Shown in pieces: positions 22,501 through 34,922 of a DNA stretch of 64,000 nt (positions are counted from its first letter, which is position 1; every line of letters starts with the position of its first letter). The DNA is from Cerioporus squamosus (lineage: Eukaryota > Basidiomycota > Agaricomycetes > Polyporales > Polyporaceae). The stretch lies in NCBI GenBank assembly GCA_022592435.1, contig JABYQS010000009.1, positions 186,001 through 250,000 on the forward strand, in the 5' to 3' direction. A model generated the notes under the pieces. The model made no database searches. It saw nothing but the letters and a program-made list of their open reading frames with translations, and was not told where the DNA came from. Made by a program: the position numbers and the translations under genes.

Positions 22501-23174
22501 GCGCTATGCAGGAGCTCGAGGTAATCGATCATGTACCGTAGCAACAGGTCGCGTCCTGCAGTGACCTCGGGCTCGGCGGATAGGAAGGTGGCTTCTGCAG
22601 GCCATGATCAGACAGCGTTCTGAATATACGAGGAGGGCTTACTTTTGAGGTTAAGGATCACGAGTTCGATACTGCTACCATGGTCGCCGATCTTCAAGTC
22701 ATTCCCAACTATCTTGCGAGTCTCGAAGCCAACACGATAGGCAAGTCGCAAGTCAGGCACGGTGTCTAGTCTGTGCCAGACGGTAAGTCGAGGCGGCTCG
22801 GCAATGGCACAACTACGTACCCGGATTGACCACCTGGCCGCAGACTGTCTAGCAGAAGTTGACCACTCGTGAGGGTGAGATGAAGGACGGCATCGTGATC
22901 ACAAATCAATTCCAGCTCGGGCTTGCCGAACGATGCCCGAAAGGCCGAGTCACATGTACCAGGTTTCTGCACGACGAACTCTGCAAGAGCGTAGAAGCGT
23001 TCTAATAGCCATGATTAGCAAGGGTTGGGGTGAGCCGTATCGCCACGCACTGTTGTCCTCGGTACGAGCTTGATCGTGCTCGTCGAGGCATCGCTTGGCA
23101 TTCTCGTGAAGTACAGCGAGCTGCGCATTGAGGTACCGCACAGCGTTGGGGGCGCTGTTCTCGTCAGAACACAT
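19568..23174 (-). CDS. Large unknown protein, paralogue 2 of a tandem pair
   Basis: Collinear with the downstream paralogue over its whole length. It starts MCSDENSAPNAVRYLNAQLA at 23174. Matching landmarks are ASFGKPELELICDHDAVLHL, IGDHGSSIELVILNL, GDINGVTVEQVNSYMSSVW, KFGAPRVDIICPREVI, GSWWSSE, MFGFDQVVAISQASINAQF, GVVVVFGMTGFRPLP, SSKGFSHGTISIS, INALTTLIPSTP, ISAFEGAWQYYYPLT and SDDGDLLFELRR. The tail differs: here it is Arg/Ser/Pro/Thr-rich (RRIGRPRTPVGNTRTPGSR). A last intron near 19690-19737 leads to GEFVAVNGGTGAPVARP and a stop at 19568-19570. There is no signal peptide or membrane helix. The intergenic gap to paralogue 1 is only about 490 bp, consistent with tandem duplication. Function unknown. 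Confidence 0.75.
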
Positions 23175-23237
23175 GGTGAGTGATGAGGGGCTTAGAGGAT
23201 GGGCGTCGCTGGGACTGGAGTCCTGCTCCTATCAGAC

Positions 23238-23244
23238 TTTATAG
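23238..23244 (-). promoter_or_regulatory. TATA box of unknown paralogue 2
   Basis: The minus strand reads GCTATAAAG, a near-consensus TATA box, about 65 bp upstream of the ATG at 23174. Confidence 0.45.
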
Positions 23245-24510
23245 CTGAACTGCACCACAAGAATGGCCACACCAGCAGTGCATGCTGGCGCTGATACGAT
23301 ACCGAACCGGTATGTCGATAGCCACCACGCGGATGATGTACGCTCGATTGTGCAGGATGCTCGTCGGTGTCGAAGGAAGCGTCGCGCCGACATGTCATTG
23401 AAGACCATGCGACTGGATGTTTAGCACTAGGAAGAAGATCAGCCGCACCATCTGGGAGGTCTGGACAAGATTGAACATTGATACCGTGGTAATGATCGTC
23501 AAGAACCGGAGCAAGGATGTTGCAATGAACACCATGACTGCTTCTCAAGCGCTCCTCAGCCGCGACGCCCTAAGCTTAAAGATGGCGATGGTGAGCTATC
23601 CTGGAAACCATTTGTCCCTGCAAGGGCAGAGCGTCAATGACCCATATGGCGGTATGTATCAAATGATCCCATTGTGACAGAACGAGAAGGCTTGGTGGAA
23701 TCGCTGAGTGTGTGAGGAGTATCGCTGGCCGCTATAAGTTGAGTAGTGCTGAGGACAGCACGAGCTCGAGAACTGCGTGATAGGGCGCGGCAATTCGGCG
23801 TGCTGCTCTCGATCACAGAGTCATCTTCTCGAGAGGCGTTATGCACGCCCATTCGCTGAGAATCCTGCACTGGTTGGTGTGGGGCAAGCATGGGGTGGCG
23901 TCGCGGTCTGCCGCAATGCGGGGCGTGTGTGATGCCCCTTAGCCCTTCAGCTTCGGGGCTTGAAAACAAGGCGACGAGAGGTTGCCAGAGATAACGAAGA
24001 CAATTCAGCCAAGAGTCCTAGACAAATGTCAGAGGCTCCCGATACGCAGCAGTTCGGTTTGGACTCGCCTTACAACGGCCAGTGGCACCGCTGGCGTGAA
24101 CCCGGCTGATGGTACGTGCGATTAAGTATCCGTTGGCTTCAAAGGTCACTGCTCATAAACGTGATAGCATGTGAGAAGGATACATCGGGACTCCCGGGCA
24201 GCCCAACCAGCAGAAGGAGGGATATCGTCTCATATCGTCGAAGCGGTCACTATGGTCAAACTGTGGTTTGTCGAAAGGCCTGCCGCAAGCGCCTTGATTC
24301 GGTCCCGGTCAACGATGACGTAATACCGAAAATGTTAAGAGTGAATCAATCCGACACTGAGTAGCTAGGCGGCCTGAGATCACTCGAAGATCTTAATACT
24401 GAACCCTCTCGGTCCTCTCTGGAGCCGTCATAATACTTGAACATTCTCTACCTGTGTCATCGAACCCGACCCTGGAAGGACGCGAACGCGTAGTTGACGA
24501 CTGATCGACC
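23245..24510. other. Intergenic region between divergent genes
   Basis: About 1.3 kb between unknown paralogue 2 (-) and the Efl1 gene (+). Only short frames occur (for example 23417-23677, +), with no domain, no splice support and no homology I can name. No repeat or RNA gene was seen. Confidence 0.5.
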
Positions 24511-27500
24511 ATGGCCACGGCGGAGGCTGTAGACGTACGGAATGTCACCACCATTGGACATGTCGACCATGGCAAGACCACGATGATGGACGCTCTCTTG
24601 GCTGCGAACAACATCATCTCAACGCGAATGGCTGGCAAAATCAGATACCTCGACAGCAGGGAAGACGAACAAGAGCGAGGGATAACCATGGAGAGCAGTG
24701 CGGTGTCTCTGAGATTCAAGGTCATGGAGAAATCCCCAGAGGGAGGTACGTGCCCAAGGGATCTGCGATACGTTTCCCTTTAATGATAGCAGAACCACGA
24801 CCCAAGACCTACGTGGTCAACATGATAGACACACCGGGACATGTTGACTTCTCTAGTGAAGTCTCGACCGCGTCCCGTCTGTGCGACGGCGCCCTTGTCC
24901 TCGTCGATGTGGTCGAGGGTGTCTGTACACAGGTACGTCCGCATTTACACGGTGTTGCGTCATACATGTTCATCTGTCCAACTTCCCTCTAGACCATCAC
25001 AGTTTTGCGGCAAGCCTGGCAAGACCGTCTCCGTCCCATACTAGTCATCAACAAGTTTGACCGTCTCATCACCGAACTGCAGCTGTCTCCGGTTGAAGCG
25101 TATCACCATCTGTCTCAGCTTATCGAGCAGGTGAACGCGGTCATGGGCAGCTTCTTCGCGAGCGAACGTATGGAAGACGACCTGCGGTGGAGGGAAGAAC
25201 GCGAGCGCCGGCTAGCAGCCAAGAAGGAGTCTCACGCGGATGAAGTTGATGCTACCGTCAACGAGGATGATGAATACCAGGAGAAAGACGACGAGGACAT
25301 CTACTTCGCGCCAGAGAAGGGGAACGTTGTGTTCGCTTCTGCAATCGACGGTTGGGGATTCCGAATCGGCAAATTCGCGCACCTGTACGCGGTCAAACTC
25401 GGGATCAAGGAGGCGAATCTTCGTACAGTTCTTTGGGGTGACTTCTACCTTGACCCGAAGACGAAGAGAGTCATCAGTCACAAGCATCTGCGCGGCCGCT
25501 CGTTGAAGCCGCTGTTTGTCCAGTTTGTTCTGGATAATATTTGGGCGGTGTACGATGCTGTGGCATTGAAGCCGTACGTACCCACAGTCTGTTCGAGTCC
25601 CAGATGACTCATGTTATCGGCAGGAACCCTGACAAGGTCGCGAAGATCATAACCACGCTTGGACTGAAGATCCTTCCCCGAGACCAGAGGTCCAAGGACA
25701 CCCGCCAACTCCTCTCCCTCATATTCTCGCAATGGCTACCGCTCTCGACATGCGTCATTCAGTCGATCGTCGACATCGTTCCACCTCCATCGACTGCACA
25801 ACTCACGCGTATTCCGAAGATGCTCTACCCTGATATTTACGAGTCGACCATTGCACCGAAGAACAAGCTGGAGGAGGACCTGTACAATTGTCATAGCAGC
25901 CATGACGCGTCCGTCGTCGCCCTAGTCAGCAAAATGTTTGCAGTACCGACAACAGAGCTTCCAGGCAACAAGAAGAAAGCACTGACGGCCGACGAGATGC
26001 GCAGCCGCGCCAAAGCAGCTAGGGAAGCTCATGCGACTGCTGCTGCTGCTGCTGCTTCTGCTGGCGCCACTACTCCGGACACTCCCACCTCAGAAGCCTC
26101 CTCTGTTCCACTTGAGGAAGCGATGAAGAACACGCAAATTACTGACTCCAACGATGGTGCGCAGGATGTGGAGGGAGAAGATGACTCAGGCGAGACGCTA
26201 CTTGGATTCGCACGTATATACTCAGGCACCATCCGTGTCGGGACAACCATTGCCTGCGTCCTCCCGAAATACAACCATTCTCTGGGACCTACACATCCCC
26301 GGAACGCGCAGCACCTCGTCACCGCTCAGGTCGAAGGGTTGTACACTATGATGGGCCGGGAGCTTGTCCCGGTAGAAAGTGTTCCTGCTGGCAACGTCTT
26401 TGCCGTGAAGGGCCTGGAGGGCAAGGTTTGGCGGAACGCTACGCTCTGCGCCCCTGCAGCCGGGGGTGTGGGCGGCACGACAGACTTGTCACAGTTTGCT
26501 GATTGTCTGGTCAACATGGCTGGCGTCATCCGCTACGTGGGCATCTTCCCGTCGCGTCACTCGCTGATACTGACCGAGTCCTCCAGGCTGCTCCCATCGT
26601 CCGCGTCGCTCTCGAACCGGAACATCCCGCTGACATGCCCAAGCTTATTCGCGGATTGAAGCTACTCAGCCAGTCGGATCCTTGTGTGGAGACGTTCCAG
26701 CAGAAGACCGGCGAGCACGTCATCCTCACCGCAGGCGAACTGCATGGCGAGGTAGGTCTCTCCATCGGCTTCGCTGGAGTGATTACTGACGTACCTGTAG
26801 CGATGTCTGAGAGATCTGAGAGAACGATTTGCCAAGATTGAGATCCATGCATCGAAGCCTATCGTGCCGTTCCGAGAGACGGCTGTGAAGGGTGCCGGTG
26901 TGTTCACCGTATCGCGGTGACCATTCCAGGTTCGCTAATATAATGGCCGTAGACATGGCTCCTCCGAAGACTCCGAACGCGAAGCGCGGCACGATGCACG
27001 GAGCAGCAGCGCATGACCTCATCAAGTTCACCATTCGCGCGGCACCGCTCCCGAGTGTTATCCTTGAGTTTCTTCTGGACAACTTGGCGATATTGCGGCG
27101 CATACAACAGGAGCGCAAGGAGGGCGAGGGAAATGCCTCGAACACGGACGAAGAAGAGCCAGTCGGAGATGAGGATTACGACATGCAGGGCGATTATATC
27201 AAGAAGCCGACCATCAAGGTCGAGGCGTTCTGGCCGTCGCTCCAGGAGAAATGCAAGGAAGCAGGTGGCGAGTGGGCGGACATCGTGGACAAGATATGGG
27301 CGTTTGGCCCTCAGAGGATGGGAACGTGTCTACTCATCGATGCGAGACCTGGGCAGCCATACTCGTAAGTGTGTTCGTTTGCCACTTGCGTTACCGGAGC
27401 GTTTACCAGTCGAACAGATACAAGAAGCGTCTTGCGCAGATGAAGGAGCAGATAGAGGTTATTGAGCAGGACCCTCTCGCGCGCGCTTTCGACAACCACC

Positions 27501-28357
27501 TGGAGACAGGCTTCCAGCTGGCCACGTTCCAAGGCCCACTATGCGCGGAACCCGTAGAAGGTCTCGCTTACTTCGTAGAGTCGGTCACACTTGATAGAGA
27601 GGGTATCGAGCAAGAACAAGGTATGTCACATCTCATCCACTCTCCTGACGAGTATGCGTACCGATGACCCGCACAGCGTCGAACAGGATGGCGCATCTTA
27701 CTGGCTCATTCATTTCTGCTGTCCGAGATGCTTGCCGGAACGGCTTACTGGACTGGTCCCCGAGACTGATGTTAGCCATGTACACGTGTGACATTCAAGC
27801 TTCTAGTGAGTGATCTCCCCGACGCCCGCTCACTGAAACACACAATCTCTGACGCTGGTAATCTTCTAGCCGACGTGCTAGGCAAAGTCTATGGGGTCGT
27901 CGCGAAGCGGCGCGGGCGGATTGTCTCGGAGGAGATGAAGGAGGGCACCGAGTTCTTCACTGTCCGTGCAAAGCTCCCCGTCGTTGAGAGTTTCGGGTTC
28001 GCCGATGGTACGTGCAAAGTTGTTGTTGTGCTCCTGGGCTGACGGGCTTCTTTCCAGATATCCGGAAGCGAACATCTGGCGCAGCAAGTCCGCAATTGAT
28101 CTTCAGCGGGTGAGGCTCTTGATTGCCAACTATCCGCTTACTTTTCTCGGTTCTGATGGCGCACTAGATACGAGATGCTGGACTTGGACCCCTTCTGGGT
28201 CCCGACGACGGAAGAGGAGCTGGAAGATCTCGGCGAAAAGGCGGACCGTGTCAACATCGCAAAGGTTTACATGGATGCGGTGCGAGAGAGGAAGGGTTTG
28301 TTTGTGGACAAGAAAATTGTAGAGTTCGCGGAGAAGCAGCGGACGCTGAAACGGTGA
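24511..28357 (+). CDS. EFL1: Ribosome-assembly GTPase Efl1/Ria1 (elongation factor 2-like)
   Basis: About 1,050-1,100 residues. It starts [20 protein letters not shown] at 24511 and shows the translational GTPase set: G1 [15 protein letters not shown]2 region [15 protein letters not shown]3 DTPGHVDF, G4 NKFDRL. After the G domain come an insertion rich in charged residues (near 25200-25310) and EF2-like domains [62 protein letters not shown], and at the end [20 protein letters not shown]. The insertion and the lack of the EF2 diphthamide loop favour Efl1 over EF2. In the family it works with Sdo1/SBDS to release Tif6 (eIF6) from late 60S subunits in the cytoplasm. The gene has many short introns and ends at 28357. 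Confidence 0.93.
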
Positions 28358-28670
28358 ACTGAAGAAAATTTGGTCTCTTGTAGCGATACGACCGTTGTAG
28401 CAGGATAATTGTATTGTTACAAAAATTGCTTCCGTTCTTCTCTTCGAGCTGCTTGGAACCTCTGGTTGCTGACGACCCCGGAAGGTAGATATTGTGGCCG
28501 CCACGCGCAGCAGAGCGGGGGCGCTAGCTCGGCCTCGCCTTTTGGGGAACTCTCACGTGGGAGGCGCTGCCTGCTTCCGCCTCATTCCTGAGTCCTAACT
28601 ACCATCCCGACGACTACCCTCCTCCCCCCGCTCGCCGTCTTTGACAGGCTCGACATCGCATGGGCCCCCC

Positions 28671-31600
28671 ATGTACGACTCTCAGGCCTCCATGAGCTAC
28701 GACCAGTCCCAAGCGCCTGGCGACGAGCAGTATATTTCGACCTTCTTCTGCCGTGCGCTCTACGACTATCAGACGAACGACTCTTCCTCTCTCTCCTTCC
28801 GCAAGGGTGACATCATCGAAGTCCTCACGCAACTCGAGTCTGGCTGGTGGGATGGGCTGCTCAACGACGAGCGCGGATGGTTCCCGTCCAACTACGTGAC
28901 CATGATCTCCGACACGGAGGCGGAGGCTGCTCTGAACGGTTCGGAGTACCCAGGATCCCAGGCTTCGCTCCCGGACGACTCTATGGTTGACATGGCGCAG
29001 ACGATGTCGCAGGCTCTTTCGCAGTCCGACCAGGACGGAGACTGGTTGAACGGAGACGGGGACTACGGTCAACCTGTGCAGAGAGGAGCTGGATACTCGA
29101 ATGGTGCTCCCGCTCGTGGCGGGGGGACGCAGACGCATGACTTCTGGGTACCTCAAGTCTCGCAGGATGGTCGAGTACGTGCACTTCCCTTCACATTGTA
29201 TCGAGATACTTCATCCCGGTCCAAGGACTGGGATCGGAGGTTGTCCGTCGCGTCAACGAGTTCACCCCCGTTGATTCGTCTCCTTGGCAGATATTCTACG
29301 TCAACACGCAGACCGGCCAGCAGTCCCGAGATCTGCCCACCGAAGCCGAAGGAGATGAAGAGGCGGAAGTCGCTGCACTGTCTCCCCAGGCATCTCGTGC
29401 GGGTCCGAGCGTCGCCCTCGGTCTCGCAGCAGGCAATGGCGGCATTCAGGACGGGGCTGGCTTCGGGATTCCCAAGCGGACACGTACACCAGAGCCATGG
29501 GTTAGGCGACTCGCCGACGACGGCATGTCGTACTACTATGTGAACAGGCTCGACGGACAGGTCTCCTGGACCGTGCCTGAGTCGGGCGCTCCTCCGTCGT
29601 ACAGCGATGATGGTATTCCCCGCGATCCCATTGCCAAGGGCTCACTGGCCGTGTCTTACTCGTCCATACCACGGAACGGCAGCTCGAATGGTCTCGCCCG
29701 CGATATCGCGAATCCCATTGGGCGGCTGCGGTCAGAGTCTTCCGTCTCACGGACACGAGAGCGCAGTGATAGTAGTGTTGACCGTCTCAGCATCCACTCC
29801 GATGACTCTGAAGTCTATCCCTCCAGACGAGACAGGTCGGAGTCCTCGACAAGTGTACGACATGCAGGGAATGGCTTGGGCCGTTCGAACGTGTCTTCTA
29901 GCGCCTCCTCATCGCGCTCCAACCAAGCTGGCTCTGCGGCCCTTGAGCTCACCGCCGCCGAGGAGTCTGCCAAGGCGCTGCAAGAGACTCTATCTCCTCC
30001 CTCTCCCGAGACCGCGGTTGAGCTCTCGAACCAAGTACGGGAAGCCATCTCCACCGTTTTACGGTACCTCCGGGCCTCCTCCAACTCTCGTCGACCAGAG
30101 CAGTACAAGGAGGTGGACCAGCTGGTACTGAAGGTAGTCGCAGCAGTGCGCAACCTCCTCTATGTCACAGCCACCCCGAGCGGCCACGTCCCCAGCCATC
30201 TCTACCCCCGAGACCCTCGCGACCCAAGGCTTGCGGCAGCTGGCCAGACCTTGCAATCCCACTTGAAGGCTGCACATCGGAAGGTCGCTGGCACCTTGTC
30301 GAAACTCGTCCTGTCGGCGCTCGCGATGCAGTACGATCCAGCGTTGTCTGCGTCGGACAAGCCCAATCGGATGGAGTCCGACGTCGCGGAGCTTGAACGC
30401 GCAGTAGTGGCGTTTGTAGGAGAGGTGCAGTTCTACCAGGAACAGCATGCTTTGACAAACACACTTTCAAGGTCAGGGGGAGGGAAACGTCTATACGGCG
30501 TGTTCTCCACCGCGAACCTCGGGCTTGGTCTGCCTGGAGGTGGTGTGGGTGGGGATTGGCGAGGTTTCGGGTATGTCGCACCTGACGATGGTTCCGAACC
30601 TCCTCAACGTACACTCAACGACGACGTCGTAATCGAGTTCAAGGGCAGTCTCAAGGCGTTGGAGGCTCGTTTGGGATCACTGGTCATCTCGCTGAGGTAC
30701 CTGGACAGCCACCCAGGTAAGTGCTGAGCTCACTCACTAATCCTCTGCGTAACTGATCACGCCGAAATTTTGCAGAAAGAGTGTCAATGGAGGGTCAAAG
30801 CGCCTCTGCGTACCTCTCCTGGATGCTCCGGTCTCTCTGCGGGGTCAATGTCGCACGTCATGTGGATGTCGATGGCATCCGTCCCGAGTCAGGGCTACCA
30901 TCAACATCTGCCCAGTATATGCAGTTGGTTGATAAGGCGCGGTCTCTCGTTCGCACGCTCGAAGTGACCACTCAAGCCTTGTACGACGATGGCGCGGCCA
31001 TCTTCATCGCTGTTCAGGCTTTAGGACGCGTCGAGCTGATCAGCCTGAGGGATCGAGCGGCCTACCTGGGCTCTGTGGAATCAACCGCACCCGTCATCAG
31101 GGCTAACTGCGTATCCGTTGCGCAGACCCTCGAGAACTTGCTCGCTCTCGGCCATGATCAGGCTGCTATCAGCCAAGGCGACTACCGCAATTCCATCGAG
31201 TGGAGGATGTCGCGGATCAACATGGCAGACGGCTCAATAGCAGCGCTCACGTCACGGATCGCGGAGATGCCAGGTGGGGACGACGAGTTCGTCGACATGG
31301 AGCACGCGTTCGCGCAGCCAGCGATGCGCATTGCTCCTTCAAGTGACTCGATGAGCTCGCAACCTCCGACATCGATGTACAGCAGCGTCAACCAGCAACC
31401 TTCGCAGTCGTCACTAGACATGTCTGACAGGTCACGGTCGGACAGCGTTACCGAGCCGGATACCCCGACATGGACCCAGAGCGATTCGATGGAGAGCACG
31501 CTTATTGCACCGCCGTCTCCGGATATGGGCGAGGACCCGCTCGAAGACGAGGTTGCGCCGTATGCAGACGAGGAAGATCGTACGTTACTCTCTTATATCC

Positions 31601-33415
31601 AGTGTATATCGATGAGCTACGGTAGACTGATTGTGTCGACGTCAGCCGCTATTCTGGGCAAGTCTCCACCGCGAGCCGGAAAGGGTAATAAGCTCATGAA
31701 GATCCTTGGTTCCGAGGCGCCTCAGCACTACATCAGCAAGCTCAATGCCGAGCAGAAGCCATGGTACCTACGTCCGAACTACGACCAGTCCGAAATCCTC
31801 ATCGATCCCGATGGTGGTGTGCGAGCGGGTACTCCTTCGGCCCTGGTCGAACGACTGACAGCGCACGAACTTGGTGGTATGTACCCATTCTTTCGTCACA
31901 TCGGATTTTGCAATTCACTTCCGCTTCCGCAGACCCGACCTTCATCAAGAACTTCTTGATGACGTTCAAGTCATTCATGACCGTTGACCAACTCTTTGAG
32001 CTGCTGACGACGCGATTCTGGATCTCGCCGCCTCCGAACCTCAAACCGAACGAGCTCGAGGAGTGGACTCGCCTGAAGCAGCAAGTCATTCGTATGCGGT
32101 GAGCCTTTCTTATATGGCAAAACTTCGTGCCAGGCTGGTGTGTCCTGATGCCTCTTGCCTTTAGCGTTTTGAACACGTTCAGGACAATGGTAACGGATGA
32201 CGACATCCTGGAGAAGGAAGACATGTACATCCTCGGCCGCATGAAGGAGTTTGCCTCGAATGAGGAAGTCGTCACTTTCGCGGCAGCCAAGCAGCTTCTC
32301 ATTCTCATTGAGCGCGCTGTATGTATTATCCTCTCTCATTATTCTCGCGCATAGAAATTGACATTACCTGCCCTCCTAGCAACGAGGCGGCGATGCCCCG
32401 ATCAAGACCACGAACACCGTACCCCTTGCACCTCCAGCGCCTATCCTGCCCAAGAGCTCGAAAAAGCTCAAGTTGCTCGACATCGATCCCCTCGAGCTTG
32501 CAAGACAAATAACCCTTATGGAGGCTGCGCTCTACAAGAAAATCCGGCCTATGGAATGCTTGCAACGTTCGCGAGAAGCTAAGCCCGGCAAGACCGCGGA
32601 CAATATTACCACTATCATCCAGCTGAGCAACAGGGTGAGTACTTGGTACATCTCTTGTAGCGCACTGTCGTGACAGTAGATGAGCACAGATTGCCAATTG
32701 GGTAGCTGAGTCCGTCCTCGCAAGAGAAGATTCGCAGAAACGTGCACGGGTGGTGAAGCATTTCATCAATGTTGCCGACGTATGCATCACTCGTCTGGGT
32801 ATCGTTCGTCTTCCTGATCGCTTTCATTGTTTGTAGCGTTGCCGTCTCTTGCAAAATTATTCGACGATGACTGCAGTGATCTCCGGTCTCAATACCCCTC
32901 CTATTCGTCGACTCAAGCGGACATGGGAACAAGTCAATGCCAAGTTCATGTCGCAGCTGAAGGTCTGCGAGTCGACAATTGATACCAACAAGAACTTCAA
33001 TAATTACCGATCCCTTTTGGCGAGGATTCAACCCCCTTGTGTACCTTTTATTGGTGAGTATCGCATATGTAGCGGCGTATATCGTGGCTCTGACACATTG
33101 ATGTCAGGTGTATACCTTACCACACTGACCTTCATCAACGACGGCGCGGAAGACAAGTTGGCCGGCAACATGATCAACTTCCGCAAGCGACAAAAGGCGG
33201 CCGAGGTCATCCAGGACATCAAGCGCTGGCAAGCGAAACCATACAACTTCCAGACAGTCGCGTCTGTACTCACCTACCTGGAAGAGTCATTCCAGTCGTA
33301 CCAGGACGGCGTCGACTACGGCGATCAGTTTTGGAACCTCAGTCTCGAGCGCGAGCCGCGTGAGCGGGAGGACGAGAAGATGGCTAGACTGCTGCAGGAA
33401 AGCGGATTTTTGTAG
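28671..33415 (+). CDS. CDC25: Cdc25-type Ras guanine-nucleotide exchange factor with SH3 and WW domains
   Basis: A protein of more than 1,200 residues. The in-frame ATG at 28671 (MYDSQASMSYDQSQAPGDEQ) follows an apparent 3' splice site (TTTGACAG at 28640-28647), so an upstream 5'-UTR exon is likely. Near the N-terminus an SH3 domain reads FFCRALYDYQTNDSSSLSF, then ESGWWDGLLNDERGWFPSNY. Around 29505-29580 a WW domain reads WVRRLADDGMSYYYVNRLDG with SWTVP. A long Ser-rich region follows. The RasGEF N-terminal domain (FIKNFLMTFKSFMTVDQLFE) is near 31940-32240. The catalytic RasGEF domain has LELARQITLMEAALYKKI, VVKHFINVADRC, NYSTMTAVISGLN and PFIGVYLTTLTFINDG near 32490-33160. The product should load GTP on Ras and stimulate cAMP or MAPK signalling at membranes. 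Confidence 0.92.
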
Positions 33416-33707
33416 ACGAGAGGCACCAGTATGCGCGCCGGGCCCCCATCCTCCCTCTCCCTGTGACACCCCTGTCCTCAACTTCGTCTTTGCATCTACA
33501 TGCACTCCTTCGCGTTCTTCGTGTTCATAATCGCCCCATGCTTTGTGTACTTGTGTTTTGCCGTCGTTCGCATCTGACTTATCCCGACTACATGCTGTAA
33601 TAGTAGCTACCACTACTCCCGGACTAGGATCATGCTGGATAATGCAAGAATCTCAGGTGTGAGATGCGGTTTCTGCTGCCACGATGCGGGCGTATTCTGG
33701 GCCGAAG

Positions 33708-34922
33708 TCAGACACGCATGACGGACCACTCGAGCACATGGTAAGGGTTAGTGTTTCCCGGCCAAGTGCGGAAGAAATCGTCCCCGCCAATCTCCTTCCT
33801 CAGCCTCGCCCTGACCTCGGCCTTCACCCCGACTTCTCCGAAGATCCCCTCCCACATATCGCGCCAGCTGTCGGGAGAATGTCCGTGCATCAGTGTGCCC
33901 TGTCCCAGACATCCATAGACTCTTGACAGCGCATCCACCCTGAACGCCAAAGAGCATGGAGCCTGGGAGAGGCGATATGAGTCCGGCAAGGAGGCGCGCG
34001 ATGTGTGTTTGCTGGTCGAAGGTGAAGAGGTGGACGCTCCTGTGAATAAGGCTGAGACATGACCTTTCAGCTCGCTGAGTGAGGTCACAGACGAAAGGAG
34101 CAGAGCGACCGTGCCGGATGGACTTTCGAGTGCTGTGCGCAGTGGAGAAGAGTAGGAAACAAAGGTAGTATCCAGGATGTCCCCGGCCAGGAAACGCGCA
34201 GGGAACGTGGAGGGAGTCGATCGGAACAACTCATGTCCCAGCTCCCAAAACTCTGCAAGTGAGAGACTTTAGCCGAAGCAGTGGAGAGACTCTGTGGAGG
34301 GCACAGACGCGGTTTAGGTCACACGCAATCACATTGTGAACGGGGTATCCATCCAGAACGGCCTTGCGCACGTCGTTGCCGACTGGATCATGAACATTGT
34401 CAGAAGGAATCCGCAGTGCCCGCAGAGAACCAGATAACTCACAGCAGCAGCCTAGGTCGAGCAGGATCGCGTGGGACCTCGCTGCACCCAGTTTGAGCAG
34501 ATCGGGGTATGCTGGCAGACGAGCCATCTTCAATCTATTCCCAAGAAGTCAACTACGAGGGCATAATCCATGCATTACGTCCAACTGACCGCATGAACTC
34601 GAGGATCCGGATACTAAAGTAGCGGTATAGCTCGAGTAATGTCAAAGGGTCGGACGGTGGCCGATTGCAGGGAATGCACTACATACCGACTCAACGCCTT
34701 GGTCTGTACGGTTACAATGTGCGCGCGAAGTTCTTCATCGTCTTCTATCCCAGTCGCGACCTTCATGAAGGTTTTTTCTTCGTCGTCCGGGGCATAAAAG
34801 GAGTCGTCTAGTAGGGACTTGTCCCAGGCTTCGAGCATAGTCTCTACCATGGCGGTGGAAGCAGACTGGTCAGTAGGTCGTGCTTTTGGTAGCAACTGAG
34901 AGAAGTACGGGGAGAGTGGCAT
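33708..34922 (-). CDS. Class I SAM-dependent methyltransferase-like protein
   Basis: The start at 34922 gives MPLSPYFSQLLPKARPTDQS. Exons then encode KMARLPAYPDLLKLGAARSH, followed by motif I ILLDLGCCF across a spliced intron (5' site near 34440), then GNDVRKAVLDGYPVHNVIAC and DLN. The next exon opens EFWELGHELFRSTPSTFPAR with FLAGDILD, and the frame ends at 33708 after HVLEWSVMRV. The glycine-rich SAM loop, the acidic residue at the end of strand 2 (DLN) and the LAGDILD segment fit a Rossmann-fold methyltransferase. This group is frequent in basidiomycetes and often uncharacterised. The substrate is unknown, and the flanking genes give no biosynthetic-cluster context. Confidence 0.82.

Noticed and set aside
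23417..23677. Plus-strand frame of 86 codons between unknown paralogue 2 and Efl1
   Set aside because: No start context, domain or splice evidence; likely accidental.
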